From Pseudogymnoascus destructans (lineage: Eukaryota > Ascomycota > Leotiomycetes > Thelebolales > Thelebolaceae): a DNA stretch of 64,000 nucleotides. The stretch is from contig NW_020167529.1 in the NCBI RefSeq assembly GCF_001641265.1, positions 1,141,001 to 1,205,000 on the forward strand. The letters are read 5' to 3'. The notes below the pieces were generated by a model that saw only the letters and a list, made by a program, of their open reading frames with translations, had not been told where the DNA came from and made no database searches. The translations under genes were made by a program, and so were the position numbers. Numbering within the stretch: position 1 is the stretch's first letter; each line of letters starts with the position of its first letter. Below are positions 1 through 11,188 of the stretch, piece after piece.

Positions 1-1288
1 TTTATTGTAGCACTTCAATCATCTTTTATTTTTTCTGGCTTGAACGGGGGTGGGAGTGTGGGAAAGGGGGGATGGAATCGAAGCGTCGTTTTTATCTGCT
101 TGAAGTCTTTGGGAAAGAGGCATTGCTTATACTTTTCCCTTTTTGCTGTCCCAGGATTAAGCGATGGCACTTGGTAGAAATGCTTCGCAGATTCCTTTTG
201 TATGATTTTGTGTTTCTACGAGTGGTTCTGTTTTTTTTTTCTTTCTTTTTTCATCAATCATTTTTTGTCTTGGGGGGTTGGGTTGTTGCGTTGCGGGCTA
301 TGGGATACAAAGGGGGCTTTGTGGAGGATGAGGTCTGGGCTTTATGGCGTATTGCAGCGATGTTGGTTGTGGGTGACAAGATGGATGGGATGGGATGGGA
401 TGGATATGTTGTTTTTGGCGGAGTAGTGGGAGGGAGAGGGAGAGGGTAGTTTAGGTGAAATGACACCATCATTATGGTTACCCGAGCCCACTCCTATGCC
501 ATCTATACTATCCGTTCTCTTAAGCCTTTCCGGCGTGACTTTTGAAGCTTTGACAAACGAGGGGCGTGATATGACGTGGAAAGGGGGGCGGCTGTCGGGG
601 GGCGGCTGTCGTCGGCGTACTACCTTTTACTTGGTTTGCTTGCTTGTGGCGGATTTTGGGGGTTCTTGGACCCAGCAACGGGCAATCGACATTACGGGCT
701 TCGGAGATGGGGGATACTGTGGCTGACGAAGCCTCCCTTCTATGGTCTTCTCCTTAGTTGTACGCAGAGGTTAACTAGTTAATCAGCGCCGTCGATGAAG
801 CCGCCGCCTTGGACGGACTCGTACTGCCAAATACCTATTGGCATGCATACTATACTTAATTCTACTTGCTGATATACATACTATAACATGTACCCCCGCC
901 AGTACTTCTCCCAGTAGGCTACACTAAAATTCGCCTACGTCCTATCTGTCACTAACTTACTTGTCTCCGCTCTCTCCGCCCCGCCGAGACAACCTAACCC
1001 CCGGCTTCGTCAGACCGTCTCTCTCTCCCTCTCTCCGTCTCTCCGTCTCTCCCTCTCTCCCCCTCCCTCTCCCTCACTAAAACTTCAACAAAAGCAACAT
1101 CTCTTCCAACTAATAACTCAACACACAGGTCGTGGATTATAGATTCACGATTCGCTGAGGTGCTTACGAAGACTCTACTGCTATTACAACTCGTGAGTTA
1201 CTCGCTCATCCGCCCACCCACTTACTTCCAGGTGACGTTGGGGCTGGGCTGATCTCCTTCCCCACACAGCTGTCATCGTAGCCACATC
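1..1288. other. Intergenic region with CT-rich promoter tract
   Basis: No convincing gene is seen. Open frames here are short and low in complexity. A pyrimidine tract at about 1016-1077, made of repeated CTCTCC units, lies some 210 bases upstream of the first ATG of the NBR1-like gene. Such tracts are common in promoters of highly expressed fungal genes, so it is probably part of that promoter. Confidence 0.5.
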
Positions 1289-4063
1289 ATGGCCTCATCA
1301 GCTACGAACCCAGATACATTGGTGACCCTCAAGGTCAACATCGAAGGAAGCAACAGGAGGTTCAAGCTTCCTCTGCGTGACCTGGGAGCGGACACTCTGT
1401 CGGACAAGGTACGATAACTCTCTCCGATAACGACGGTGAGGCTCGGGCTGGACCCAACCACGCCATATAGCTGCAAAATGGCTTCATGGTCGTGTTGGGT
1501 GCATTTCAGTCTGCAACGTCAATTCATTTACGCTTCATTACCGATACTAATTCATTGCAGCTTCGTGCCCTGCTCCAGATTCCAGAATCCCAAGAAGCTA
1601 TCTTCGAACGCTACTCCGACAGCGCCGCTGACTTTGTCACCCTCGACCCCAACAACGCTCCAGTCTTCAAGCAGCTCTACCGTGCCGCGAAGGCTAAGCT
1701 TAAGCTTCGTCTTAAGGTCACTATTATCGATCAGGAGGATAAGGAGGTTAAGCCAAAGAAGGAGCCGGTTAAGCCAAAGAAGGAGCCGGTTAAGCCAAAG
1801 AAGGCTACTGTTGAGGACGAGGTCGCATCTCCCGTCGCCGCACCACAGCTGATCTCGGTTGACACGCCATTATTGCCAACGGATATGTCTTCGCCAGACT
1901 TTGAGAACCACAAGGCCGCTGTGGGAGCACAAGCATTCCCATCGTACGGCGAGTATCTCAAGGATCTCACGTTTAACTTCAAGAATGAGATCGCAGCAGC
2001 ACCAGCAGCAGCACCGGCTCCAAGTGCACCTGCCGCACTGACGACGCCACCCACACCCGTGTCCGTCACTTCGGTCCCAGTTGCATCAAGCCCAACCAGC
2101 CAAACCATCCCCATCACAAGAGGAGCAGCAGCTCGCGACAGATGGTACGCCGAGCTTGCCAACCTCACCGAGGAGCGCCGTGCTGCCCTTCGTGCGAACT
2201 GTCACAGCCCGGGTGCATCGATGCAGGCACACATGAACAAGTACTCTGTGTACTGCAACGACTGCAAGATTCCCATTCCCGATAGGCACTTGCACTATCA
2301 CTGTGGTATCTGTGACGACGGTGATTACGATTTATGCCTGGATTGCATGGATATGGGCCGTTCTTGCCCGGGCGAGAACCACTGGATGATTAAGCGCTGC
2401 ATTAAAAATGGTAGGGCTAGCAACAGCGATACTAAGATGCTCCCGCAAAAGGCGTGGCCGTCGATTGTGTCGAAGGCTACTCTTGTTGAGGTGGAGGGGC
2501 CTAAGGAGGTTGTTGTGGGGTCGATTAGGACTTGCAACTCTTGCATTCAAGGTAAGCTCCACAACTCTTTTATCTTGAACTTTGCTAACATACATACTAG
2601 AATACCCAGAGAACCGTTTCGTCACTTGTGTGGACTGTGAGGACTTTGATCTCTGCATCCCATGCAACGACAAGGTCCAGCATGGCCACAACCCAAAGCA
2701 TACGTTTGCACCAGCAGCAAGCGACACCAAGTTGAAGCCCCTCACCAAAGCACTTCTCAACCCAGGACGCAATGTTTCTCACCAAGCCATCTGTGATGGC
2801 TGTGACAAGTACATCTATGGTGTCCGCCACAAGTGCCTCGACTGCCCAGACTGGGACTACTGCCAGGCCTGCGTTCCCAACGCGCAGTTCGTCCACCCAC
2901 GCCACCGCTTCGTGCCCATCTACGAGTCGATTCCCCTCCACACACGCTCGCTTACCAATACCGCTCTCCACTACGGTATTTACTGTGATGGACCGCTGTG
3001 TGCGTCGAAGTCGTTGAACATCCGTGGCGACCGCTATAAGTGCGCTGTCTGTGATGACACTGATTTCTGTGCCAGCTGCGAGGCTAGCCCGAACAATGTC
3101 CACAACAGGACCCATCCTCTCATCAAGTTCAAGACCCCGATCCGCAATGTTAGCGTGACGACTATGGGCGATCATGATAATGGCAAGCCCATGCCGTTGA
3201 TGGGTGACCGCTGGCGCCGCCCAATTTCTAAATCTACTGAGACCAACACTTGTTCGTCCGCGAACGCTGCTACGCAGGTCCAGAACGTTGCTGAGGTTAA
3301 GCCTACTGTCGAGGCCAAGGATGAGAAGGCCGAGTCTAAGACCGAGGAGACTCCCAAGGAAGTCGAGTCTGAGAAAACACCAGTGAAGTCCGAGGGCGAG
3401 CTCGTCGCCACCTTCGTCCGCGACGCAGTCCCAGACGGAACCGTTCTCGCCCCCGGCGCTGTCTTCGAGCAGACCTGGATCCTCCGCAACACCGGCACCA
3501 AGGCCTGGCCCGCAGGCTGCACCGTCAAGTTCGTCGGCGGCGACAACATGTGCGCCGTCGACCCCGAGCACCCCGCCAGCGTCCACGAGCTCGTTAGCGC
3601 CGCCGAGAGCACCACCTGCTACACCGAGGTTGCGCCAGGCCAGGAGCACGGCTTCACTGTGCTGATGAGGACACCTAGTAAGACTGGGAAGGTCATCTCG
3701 TACTGGCGCCTGACTGGGCCTGATGGATACAAGTTCGGCCACAGACTCTGGTGCGATGTCCTCGTCGAGGGTGCACCGGCTGTTGTCAAGGAGGAGGTTG
3801 CCCAGGAGGAGGATCTCAAGAAGAGCCAGATGATATTCCCCACTCTGGAGAAGGAATCCCCCGTGTCTAGCGTGTATGAGCAGCGCGCCGCCTCCCCGGC
3901 GCCCGCCCCAGCTGCCCTCGAGGATGACTTTGTCGATTTCACATCTGAGACGCATGAGGATGATCTCATCGAGGATGGGTTCTTGACGGATGAGGAATAC
4001 GATATCCTCGATGCTAGTGATGAGGAGTTCCTCGCTGAGCAGGGGAAGGCGGCACAGAAGTAG
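1289..4063 (+). CDS. NBR1-like selective autophagy receptor (PB1, four ZZ fingers, FW domain)
   Basis: Three exons join in frame: 1289-1408, 1561-2551 and 2601-4063, giving 857 residues. Residues about 10-95 look like a PB1 domain, which is split by intron 1. Four ZZ-type zinc fingers follow, each with paired CxxC motifs; the second spans intron 2. A four-tryptophan (FW) NBR1 domain begins at FVRDAVPDGT and contains QTWILRNTGTKAWP. The acidic C-terminus has EEYDIL, a good LC3-interacting (LIR) candidate, and IFPTL is a weaker one. This domain order is that of fungal NBR1 proteins, which carry cargo to the vacuole through Atg8. A 21-bp in-frame repeat encodes KPKKEPV units after PB1. The family assignment is firm. 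The cargo is unknown; in some fungi and fission yeast it includes vacuolar hydrolases or peroxisomes. Confidence 0.9.
1747..1809 (+). repeat. In-frame 21-bp tandem repeat, three units
   Basis: Two near-perfect units and a third that diverges at its 3' end encode VKPKKEP repeats in the linker after the PB1 domain. The period is a multiple of three, so copy-number change would keep the NBR1 frame open. Confidence 0.85.
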
Positions 4064-5180
4064 GGGGATGATGGATGGTGGATGGAGACTTGGAGTTCTA
4101 GGTGCAAAAACAAATTGACACACACACACCCACACCCACAGGATAAGCACGGGACTGGATTGGGGGGGTTATTATGGAGTCGAGCTTTTGTTGATGGTCT
4201 TTTTTTTCATTTTTCATTTTGCGTGTTGTGTGGTTTGGTTTGGCTTGGTTTTGTGATTTATGGCTTGTTTATCGTATTACTTACGGGCTGAGGGATATTT
4301 GGGAGGAATGGATGCTCTAGGGCTTATAGTACCTCGCACGATCGAGTCGGCGGGAGGAGTGATGGAGGAAGGGGAAGTGGACTCAACTCAACTCGGTCCT
4401 GATTGTATCGTCTCAACTTTGCCCAGGTGGGGCCTTGGCTTTTTTCTATGGCAGTGCTTTAGGCAAGTGAAATGAATATGACGAATTATTAAAATGCTGT
4501 GTAGTTTTTGGGTGTTGTTATTATAAATAATGGGATGTGGGGAAATCGGTGATCTTGGTGTCTGATATATGAAAGTTGCTGTAAGATGAAGACTAATGTT
4601 GGTATTTGCAGCTGTTGGAATTTCTCTTCTCGCTCAATTTTAAATCTACTGTATTGTAAAGGAGCATAATATTGTAGCTACAATGCACAGCGATTTACAA
4701 ACGTTATTTTCATAATAGTTGTTGCAGGCTTTCACAGTAAATGCTCATACCACAGTCTGGAAAGACACCTTGAGGTCGCACGAGCATCTCTCCGGAAACA
4801 TAGAAGATAAACGCGAATTCCAAATGAACCATTAACAGGAAGGGTAAATTCCAACCCAAAGCATCAAAGATAAATCTGAATCTAAACTAAGATACATTCA
4901 CAACACACCCACATTCCCTACGAACCAAATGGGTGAACGAACACCCAGCCCTTAAATCTGATACCTCACATCCCACCTACATATAACTTAGCGCCAAGCT
5001 ATTATTAAACTTTTTGACTAACCCCCATGAGTCACGTGCCACTTCCTTTACTTATTTAGGCTCGCCGCGGGGCACGACCGGTCTAACGACCACAACCACC
5101 ACATTCATCGACCCCAACAACAACAACAACCACATCACTCCCAACTTCTACAGATACAGAACAGATATACAACAGCAAAA
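4064..5180. other. Intergenic: NBR1 3' UTR and MBF1 promoter
   Basis: No gene is supported. A short CA-rich stretch lies near 4119-4140 and T-rich stretches follow the NBR1 stop. The last 100 bases before the MBF1 ATG are rich in CAA/CCA triplets, as is common in fungal 5' leaders. Confidence 0.5.
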
Positions 5181-5824
5181 ATGGATGACTGGGACACCGT
5201 CACGAAGATCGGGAGCAAGACTCGTGGTGCTGGGGGCGCGCAGAGGGAGACGGTCATTAGAGGGAAGGCGGCGCTGAACCAGGCGCAGAGGAGTGGTGCG
5301 GTTTTGGGGACGGAGAAGAAGTTTGCTACTGGGAATACTGTAAGTCTTTTTTGGTTATCTCACACTGCTCACCACTTGATTAGCCCCACCTGAACGAACT
5401 TCTCCAACTTCCCCAATATACCCCGCCTCGCCACCCTCCCCTCCCCAATTCACCACACCCTCATCCAGCCCTCCCCAATTTATCAACTTGGGGTATCGAA
5501 TGCGTGCTAACCCACCCCCCCCAGTCCGGCGGCGGCGAAGGCCAACGCCTCACCAAAGTCGACCGCAGCGACGAGATCGTCAAGCCCAACACGGTCGGCA
5601 AAGAAGTCGGCTCCGTCATCTCCGACCAGCGCCAGAAAATGGAGCCCAAGATGACTCAAAAAGACCTCGCGACAAAGTGCAACACTACCGCGTCCATTAT
5701 CGCTGATTTTGAGCGCGGGAGTGCGGCGCCGGATCAGAAGATTCTGGGGTCCATGGAGAAGGTGCTCGGGATTAAGTTGAGGGGGGCGAATATTGGGGCG
5801 CCGAGGTTTGGGCCAAAGAAGTAG
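5181..5824 (+). CDS. MBF1: Multiprotein-bridging factor 1 (transcription coactivator)
   Basis: Exons 5181-5339 and 5525-5824 give 152 residues, the usual fungal MBF1 length. The N-terminal part starts MDDWDTVTKIGSK and keeps the MBF1 motif AALNQAQRSGA. The C-terminal part is a Cro/C1-type helix-turn-helix, with MTQKDLATKC and ADFERGSAAPDQ followed by KVLGIKLRG. MBF1 links TBP to bZIP activators such as Gcn4 and also acts on stalled ribosomes. The intron is 185 nt with GTAAGT and CAG ends, longer than most here. The start is chosen because it opens with the conserved MDDWD and sits in a CAAAAATGG context. Start, length and motifs all agree, so confidence is high. Confidence 0.95.
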
Positions 5825-6477
5825 GGGAGGCGGGTGTGAGAATTGGTGGGCACGCACGCGCTGGTGATGGTGCGAGCGTCAGGATACGCGTGGGGAGTGG
5901 CGTTGAGCTGATGGCTTTGCCTGTGGAGCCCGCGTGGATGGGCTGGGGGTTGAGGGAATTGATGAATCGCCATGATGGATATGAGGGAGGGATGAATCGG
6001 AAGTTTTTGCCTTTGGTGATTTCAGGCGCGAGCGCGAGGAGGCTAGAAGCATAGATTAGAAACTCATTTTACGTTGTCCACCACCAAGTTTTCCATCGCC
6101 TTGCCTTCCCACGTGAATCTCCAAAACCAAGACTGTTTAGTCGCCCACGAAGATTTATAATTGCCAGGCTCTATCACGTACGTACAGTATATGTCACTTC
6201 ATTTCTCAGGACCAGCAATCGAGAATGAAACAGTTATTACGAGTCCATCAATTCATTACTAGTACGGCTTCAAGCTTATCCAATCGTACACTATCCAACC
6301 ACCAGTCCCCTCATGCTCCTTTAAACATATGTCCACGCTGGACTTCAAACAATGGGTATCCCATCCAATGCACCGAACCCAAACACATACTCCGCGCTAT
6401 TCAAACACTCCCCCCAAAATGCAAAGCCAGGCAATAATCCAACCCCCCTTCCCCCCCTCCTCTTCCCTCCCCCATCC
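5825..6477. other. Convergent intergenic region
   Basis: This space lies between the 3' ends of MBF1 (+) and the Cdt1-like gene (-). No gene is supported; it presumably holds the two 3' UTRs. Confidence 0.5.
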
Positions 6478-7950
6478 TCACGCCTTCCCAATCCTCTCCC
6501 TAATAACCCTATCACTCGGCCTCTCATCCCTACTAACAACCACCGACTCCATCCTCCCTCTCTTGACAATCTTCAGCCACCTCGGCGCTATCTCCCCCGC
6601 AAGCAACCTCACACAATCCTCCGCCTCCTTCGCACTAATCGGCGACCGAAAGCTGTCTTTCAAACTAACCACCACTGTTGGCATCGTGAAGCTTACCCTG
6701 CTCTGTCCCGCGCTACTGCTCGTGCTCAACTGCGTCAGGGTCGCGACGACTTCTTCCATTCGGCCAAGCGCGGATTTCCTGGCTAGGTCTTCTTTGGTTG
6801 GACAAGCTGGGGCATTTGCCTTTGCGAGTGCCTTGGCGCGGAGACGCTCGAGGAGGGTGGGTCTATTCCCCGAAGCATCCACGGGCTTCACATCAGTGGT
6901 CTTAGTAGCCTCAATAGCCTTCCCGATGGCGATGCCCTCGCGGATGAATTTGAGGCGGCGCTGGCCCTTTGCGAGTAAAGGCGACATTTTGGCGAGGGAA
7001 GAGCAGATTCGGACGGGTTCGACGGGGAGGGTGGAGATGAAGGCGTCGATTTCTTGAGGCGTCGATTTCTGCCAGAGAGAGGTGATGTTGGTTGTGAAGG
7101 TCGCGTTCATGGTGTTTTCGTCGAGGGGTTTGGCGATGCGGCCGGCGCGGTCGGGGACGCGGGTTTCGACGCAGATTTTGTTTTGCCCGTAGTCGGAGAG
7201 GCTTAGAAGTGTGCTACCGCTCGCAGAGTCGAGGTTCAGGATGGCGAGGATACGCTTGATATCATCGAGGACTACGCGGCGCTTGCCCCAGGCGCGGGTG
7301 ACGTTGGGGCAGAGGAGGCGGAGATCGGCGGGGGTGTGGGTGCCGTTGTGGGCATAGTGTATAGATAGTGCGGTGAGGAAGGAAGAATGTAGGTTTGAGA
7401 GATCGATGAGTTTTTGTGGTAACTCGTCAGAAGATGGGTCGTATTGTGAAGAGATTGTCGTCTGGGAGGAGTCGAGGTTGACTTCTGAATCGTTGAAGGA
7501 TGAGGATGGTGTCGAGGAAGAGGGGGAGTTGAGGCATATCCTGTTAAGGAGGTCCTGCGCGCCATTGGTGGGAGTCTCGACGGAGCCGGGTGTACTGATA
7601 GGAGATGCGGGGGGGACAATTGGTCGTTGTGGTGTTTTCAGCAAGCTTTGCGCGGAGACTGAACGTCGTTGTGGTAGAGGGCGTATTTGTCGATCGGCAG
7701 TATTGGTTATAGTTATAACCGGTACTGAAGCTTCCTCGACTTGATCAACCTGTTCCTCCTTCGCCGGTTGCAACTTCCTCTTCCCAAACGTATCGGCCGT
7801 ATCGATATTAGTCGTCGCTGCCAGAGTTTTATCGTATAACGGTTGCGAAATAACCTGTGCCTTCGAAACCTTCGTGAAGGCCGCGATTCCCCTGACAGAA
7901 GCGCGCGCCGCGGTGGTGGGGTCCACCTTCCTTCGTTTTATGGATGACAT
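6478..7950 (-). CDS. DNA replication licensing factor Cdt1-like protein
   Basis: A single exon of 490 residues starts MSSIKRRKVD, where the basic KRRK stretch could be a nuclear signal. Residues about 178-262 match the Cdt1 winged-helix domain: LPQKLIDLSNLHSSFLTAL, CPNVTRAWGKRRVVLDDIKR and LSDYGQNKICVE. A second helical region near 375-480 would be the C-terminal MCM-binding part, but it is weakly conserved. Cdt1 loads the MCM2-7 helicase with ORC and Cdc6 in G1. The first 170 residues are rich in Ser, Thr and Pro with SP/TP sites, which suits cell-cycle control by phosphorylation. No clear PCNA-interacting box is seen. Confidence 0.8.
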   Translation of the reverse strand: MSSIKRRKVDPTTAARASVRGIAAFTKVSKAQVISQPLYDKTLAATTNIDTADTFGKRKLQPAKEEQVDQVEEASVPVITITNTADRQIRPLPQRRSVSAQSLLKTPQRPIVPPASPISTPGSVETPTNGAQDLLNRICLNSPSSSTPSSSFNDSEVNLDSSQTTISSQYDPSSDELPQKLIDLSNLHSSFLTALSIHYAHNGTHTPADLRLLCPNVTRAWGKRRVVLDDIKRILAILNLDSASGSTLLSLSDYGQNKICVETRVPDRAGRIAKPLDENTMNATFTTNITSLWQKSTPQEIDAFISTLPVEPVRICSSLAKMSPLLAKGQRRLKFIREGIAIGKAIEATKTTDVKPVDASGNRPTLLERLRAKALAKANAPACPTKEDLARKSALGRMEEVVATLTQLSTSSSAGQSRVSFTMPTVVVSLKDSFRSPISAKEAEDCVRLLAGEIAPRWLKIVKRGRMESVVVSRDERPSDRVIRERIGKA

Positions 7951-8768
7951 ATTGGATATGCTTATTGCTGCAGGAACAATGCTGATATCGTATCGTAATT
8001 GTATGAGTTATGGCAGGTGAAGACCGAGGATGCACCTGCGTGGATATATGGCGGGGTGTGTCGGAGGGAAGAAAGTCTGAGAAGTCGCGTTTTAGAATAA
8101 GCGTGTTCGCGACGCGTAAAGTGGTTTCTTGGCTCACGCAATTTGGCGGCGAGGCTGGGAACTGAAACGAGCGGAATGGTGCACCGACGCTGTGTTCCCA
8201 GATAACTCGACGATGGGGATAACACTATTTGGATAGGAATACTGGAATACTGTGAATTCGTTCGGTTTGGGATGAGTTGGATTTGCGGAAGTTGTTTACA
8301 ATGGTGTTCGAAGAAGAAGTTCTCTGGGCTTTCCCCACCTTGTTGGCTCGACGACGAGGTTTCACAAAACCAACCTCCCAGGCCGGCGTTCACTTTCCAC
8401 CTCCACCTTCATTTATGACTTATCTCACTCCTGTTTTTCATATATTATCGGGTGTCATATTGCGAAGAGGTAAAGAGGTATTTGATAAATCAATTCGGAA
8501 TCTTTCCCTTCAAATCTTCTGGCCTCAACCTTGACAGTTGACGCCAATCGGCATCTCTGCTCTCATGGCCCATTGCCAGATGAGACAGGAAATTTCCAGG
8601 CAAGGCTGTGTCATCAATCAAATATATTTCTCTTCTTATGGGACTTTTTTTCATTCTCTCACTCATACGTTCTTCCTCCACTAGTGCTTCAACCGTTGGT
8701 TCAAGAACAGGAATCTCCTTGCAACGCTCCTCGCCATTGAGGCCCATATAGCTGAACCGCCATAGCCT
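7951..8768. other. Intergenic: Cdt1 promoter and hydroxyisourate hydrolase 3' flank
   Basis: No gene is supported. The stretch just upstream of the Cdt1 ATG contains an ACGCGT-like MluI box (GCGACGCGTAAAG near 8107). That is interesting because MBF-type G1/S promoters use this motif, but one site is only suggestive. Confidence 0.4.
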
Positions 8769-9173
8769 CTAGCTTCCGCGGTAAGTGGTATAGTTATACG
8801 GCCCCAGCAACAGTGGCACATGATAGTGCTCCCCCTTCTGGACCCTAAACGTCAACTCAACATACGGCCAAAACGTCTTCCCCTCGCCATAATACCCCTC
8901 AGTATCAAACTTCAGACTCCACACCGTCGTGCCATTCTTGTCATCCTCATCGCTGCCCTCATTGACGACCGACCAGACCTCGACGCCGAACTTGTTCTCC
9001 CACTCCGCGATGCGGCCGTCGGAGTTGGTGACCCCGGTGAAGGTGTGGGGAATGGATCCGAATTGCTTGTTGGGCGCTGAGAGACAGGATAGCGTCACTT
9101 TTATAGAGGCGCCGGGGCGGCCGATCACGGTGTCGAGGACGTGGCAGGAGATTGGGGCTTTGGAGGTGGCCAT
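8769..9173 (-). CDS. 5-hydroxyisourate hydrolase (transthyretin-like)
   Basis: A single exon of 134 residues. The family signature is complete: ISCHVLDTVIGRPG at the N-terminus, SDGR near residue 54, HYHVPLLLGPYNYTTY, and the C-terminal YRGS tetrapeptide. The catalytic His11, Arg54, His118 and terminal YRGS are all present. The enzyme hydrolyses 5-hydroxyisourate after urate oxidase in purine breakdown. The C-terminus is not a peroxisomal SKL-type signal, and no N-terminal PTS2 is obvious. It is transcribed divergently from GET3. Confidence 0.95.
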   Translation of the reverse strand: MATSKAPISCHVLDTVIGRPGASIKVTLSCLSAPNKQFGSIPHTFTGVTNSDGRIAEWENKFGVEVWSVVNEGSDEDDKNGTTVWSLKFDTEGYYGEGKTFWPYVELTFRVQKGEHYHVPLLLGPYNYTTYRGS

Positions 9174-9206
9174 TGTGAGTGGGATCTTCAGTGAGGCCGA
9201 GGTTGG

Positions 9207-9270
9207 CGGGGGTCACGGGGGTCGCGGGGTCGCGGGGTCGCGGGGGTCGCGGGGGTCGCGGGGGTCGCGG
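9207..9270. repeat. GC-rich short tandem array
   Basis: Repeated units of about 8-9 bases of the form TCGCGGGGG lie 35-100 bases upstream of the hydroxyisourate hydrolase ATG. Units vary only in the length of the G run. Confidence 0.85.
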
Positions 9271-9703
9271 TTTGTGGGGTAAGAGAAGCCGGATCGCTTT
9301 GAAGTGTTTGCAATCACTTGCTGAGCTCGGCAGAGGACTTCGAGGTAGATTGAAGGTAGGTCAAATTGCTACAAGCACACAAGAAGTGAGATAGCTGCAC
9401 TCGAAATGTCGTGCGGGTATGGCCTCCTTTTTGTTGCCGATGTTTGGTGTCAAGAGCTGGCTCGACACGACCCCGCATTGTCGGAAGTCGCCGCGCTCAG
9501 TTACGACCAGGGTAGGGTATATACTCACCACCTAGCTTAGAACTAAAATATATGACTTGTGCCTGTAGAAAATTGTATCATGCAAATACTATGCATATCA
9601 TGATTCTATTGGCAATGTCCAACTTATCATGAGGATATGTTAGGTGACTCTCCCTCATACCAGTTTTGAGATACTCCATGTCGTTCATGGCTGGCGATTG
9701 TGG

Positions 9704-9723
9704 TGCGGCCGCTAGCGGCCGCA
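9704..9723. other. 20-nt perfect palindrome (two NotI sites around an NheI site)
   Basis: TGCGGCCGCTAGCGGCCGCA reads the same on both strands. It contains two GCGGCCGC octamers flanking GCTAGC. It lies about 200 bases upstream of the GET3 start in otherwise ordinary sequence. Confidence 0.9.
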
Positions 9724-9919
9724 ACTCCAAGAACTCCAAAGAAGCTCTGGGCGTTGAGGAGGAAACCATATCCGCAATACAACCTCCAACTCCCCATCTC
9801 TACTATAACCAAACCCTCCCTCCTCTAAACCACCTCACCTCTTGCCTCCCCACCTCTCTCTCTAAAACAACGCCCGCATCTCCCACCCGCTGCTCCAAGC
9901 AGCGCAACCCCACCGCACG

Positions 9920-10997
9920 ATGTCCCACGCCATAATCGACGCGGACTCCGACGTCCTCGAGCCCACGCTGCAATCGATCCTCGACCAGCGCTCTCTGCGC
10001 TGGATCTTCGTCGGCGGCAAGGGCGGCGTCGGCAAGACCACGACCTCGTGCTCCCTCGCCATCCAGCTCGCGCGCGTGCGCCGCTCCGTCCTCCTCATCT
10101 CCACCGACCCCGCACACAACCTGTCCGATGCCTTTTCCCAGAAGTTCGGCAAGGAGGCGCGGCTCATTGAGGGGTTTACGAACTTGAGCGCGATGGAGAT
10201 TGATCCTAATGGCAGTATTCAGGAGTTGCTTGCTGGGCAGGCGGATGATGGGAATGAAGCTGCTGCGGGGATGGGGGGTATGATGCAGGACTTGGCTTTC
10301 GCTGTACGTATACCCCAGAGATGGCCCCTCTCCGATGGCGGAATGAAACTGACAGACCCAGATTCCCGGAATTGACGAAGCCATGTCCTTCGCCGAAGTC
10401 CTCAAGCAAGTCAAGTCCCTCTCCTACGAAACCATCATCTTCGACACCGCCCCCACAGGCCATACCCTGCGCTTCCTCCAGTTCCCCTCCGTCCTCGAGA
10501 AAGCCCTCACCAAGATCTCACAACTCTCTACACAATTCGGCCCCATGCTCAATGGCATCATGGGCGGCCAACTCCCCAACGACACCAACCTGCCTGAGAT
10601 GATGGAGAAGCTAGAGTCGCTGCGCGAGACGATCGCGGAGGTGAACACGCAATTCAAGGACCCCGATTTGACGACCTTTGTGTGCGTCTGCATCCCGGAA
10701 TTCCTGTCGTTGTATGAGACGGAGCGCATGATTCAGGAGTTGGCGGGATATAGCATCGATACGCATTGTATTGTGGTGAACCAGCTGCTGTTTCCGAAGA
10801 AGGGGAGTGAGTGCGAGCAGTGCAATTCGAGGAGGAAGATGCAGCGCAAGTATTTGGAGCAGATTGAGGAGCTGTATGATGAATTTAATGTGGTGAAGAT
10901 GCCGCTGTTGGTGGAGGAGGTGAGGGGGAAGGAGAAGTTGGAGAAGTTCTCGGAGATGTTGGTTAAGCCGTTTGTGCCGCCGCAGGGGGCCGAGTAG
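9920..10997 (+). CDS. GET3: GET3/ASNA1 ATPase for tail-anchored protein insertion
   Basis: Exons 9920-10303 and 10362-10997 join in frame to give 339 residues, normal for fungal Get3. The deviant Walker A KGGVGKTT lies near residues 34-41. Switch I is in LISTDPAHNLSDAFSQKFG, and DTAPTGHTLRFLQFPSVL (about 156-173) carries Switch II. The zinc-binding CxxC (CEQC) is at about residues 279-282, where it joins the homodimer. Get3 takes tail-anchored proteins from the Sgt2 complex to the Get1/Get2 receptor in the ER. The 58-nt intron has GTACGT and CAG ends. Nothing unusual is seen. Confidence 0.96.
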
Positions 10998-11188
10998 ATC
11001 ATAGATAGAGAGAGATAGATGTATAAAAGCGGATACCCTGAACTGATTCTGAGGGTTGATTGGTATTTTGCTATAGCCATTACTGGTTTCAAAATTCTGA
11101 TTGTAAGTCCCCTTTGTTCAGAGCCATTCTAGCAAACCTATACTCTCTTCCTCTTCGACCCTTTCGTGACAGCCAGTTTTACCACACC

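Larger units (their letters stand above)
9174..9919. promoter_or_regulatory. Divergent promoter region between hydroxyisourate hydrolase and GET3
   Basis: This 746-bp region separates two head-to-head genes. It contains a GC-rich 9-bp tandem array at 9207-9270 and a 20-nt perfect palindrome at 9704-9723, and is otherwise without recognisable coding sequence. Pyrimidine-rich sequence precedes the GET3 ATG. Confidence 0.5.

Noticed and set aside
1731..2168. Open frame opposite exon 2 of the NBR1-like gene
   Set aside because: Shadow of the coding strand; its repeats mirror the KPKKEPV repeat.
2597..4150. Long open frame (517 codons) opposite the NBR1-like gene
   Set aside because: It is a mirror of a GC-rich coding strand, has no domain, and lies wholly over confirmed zinc fingers.
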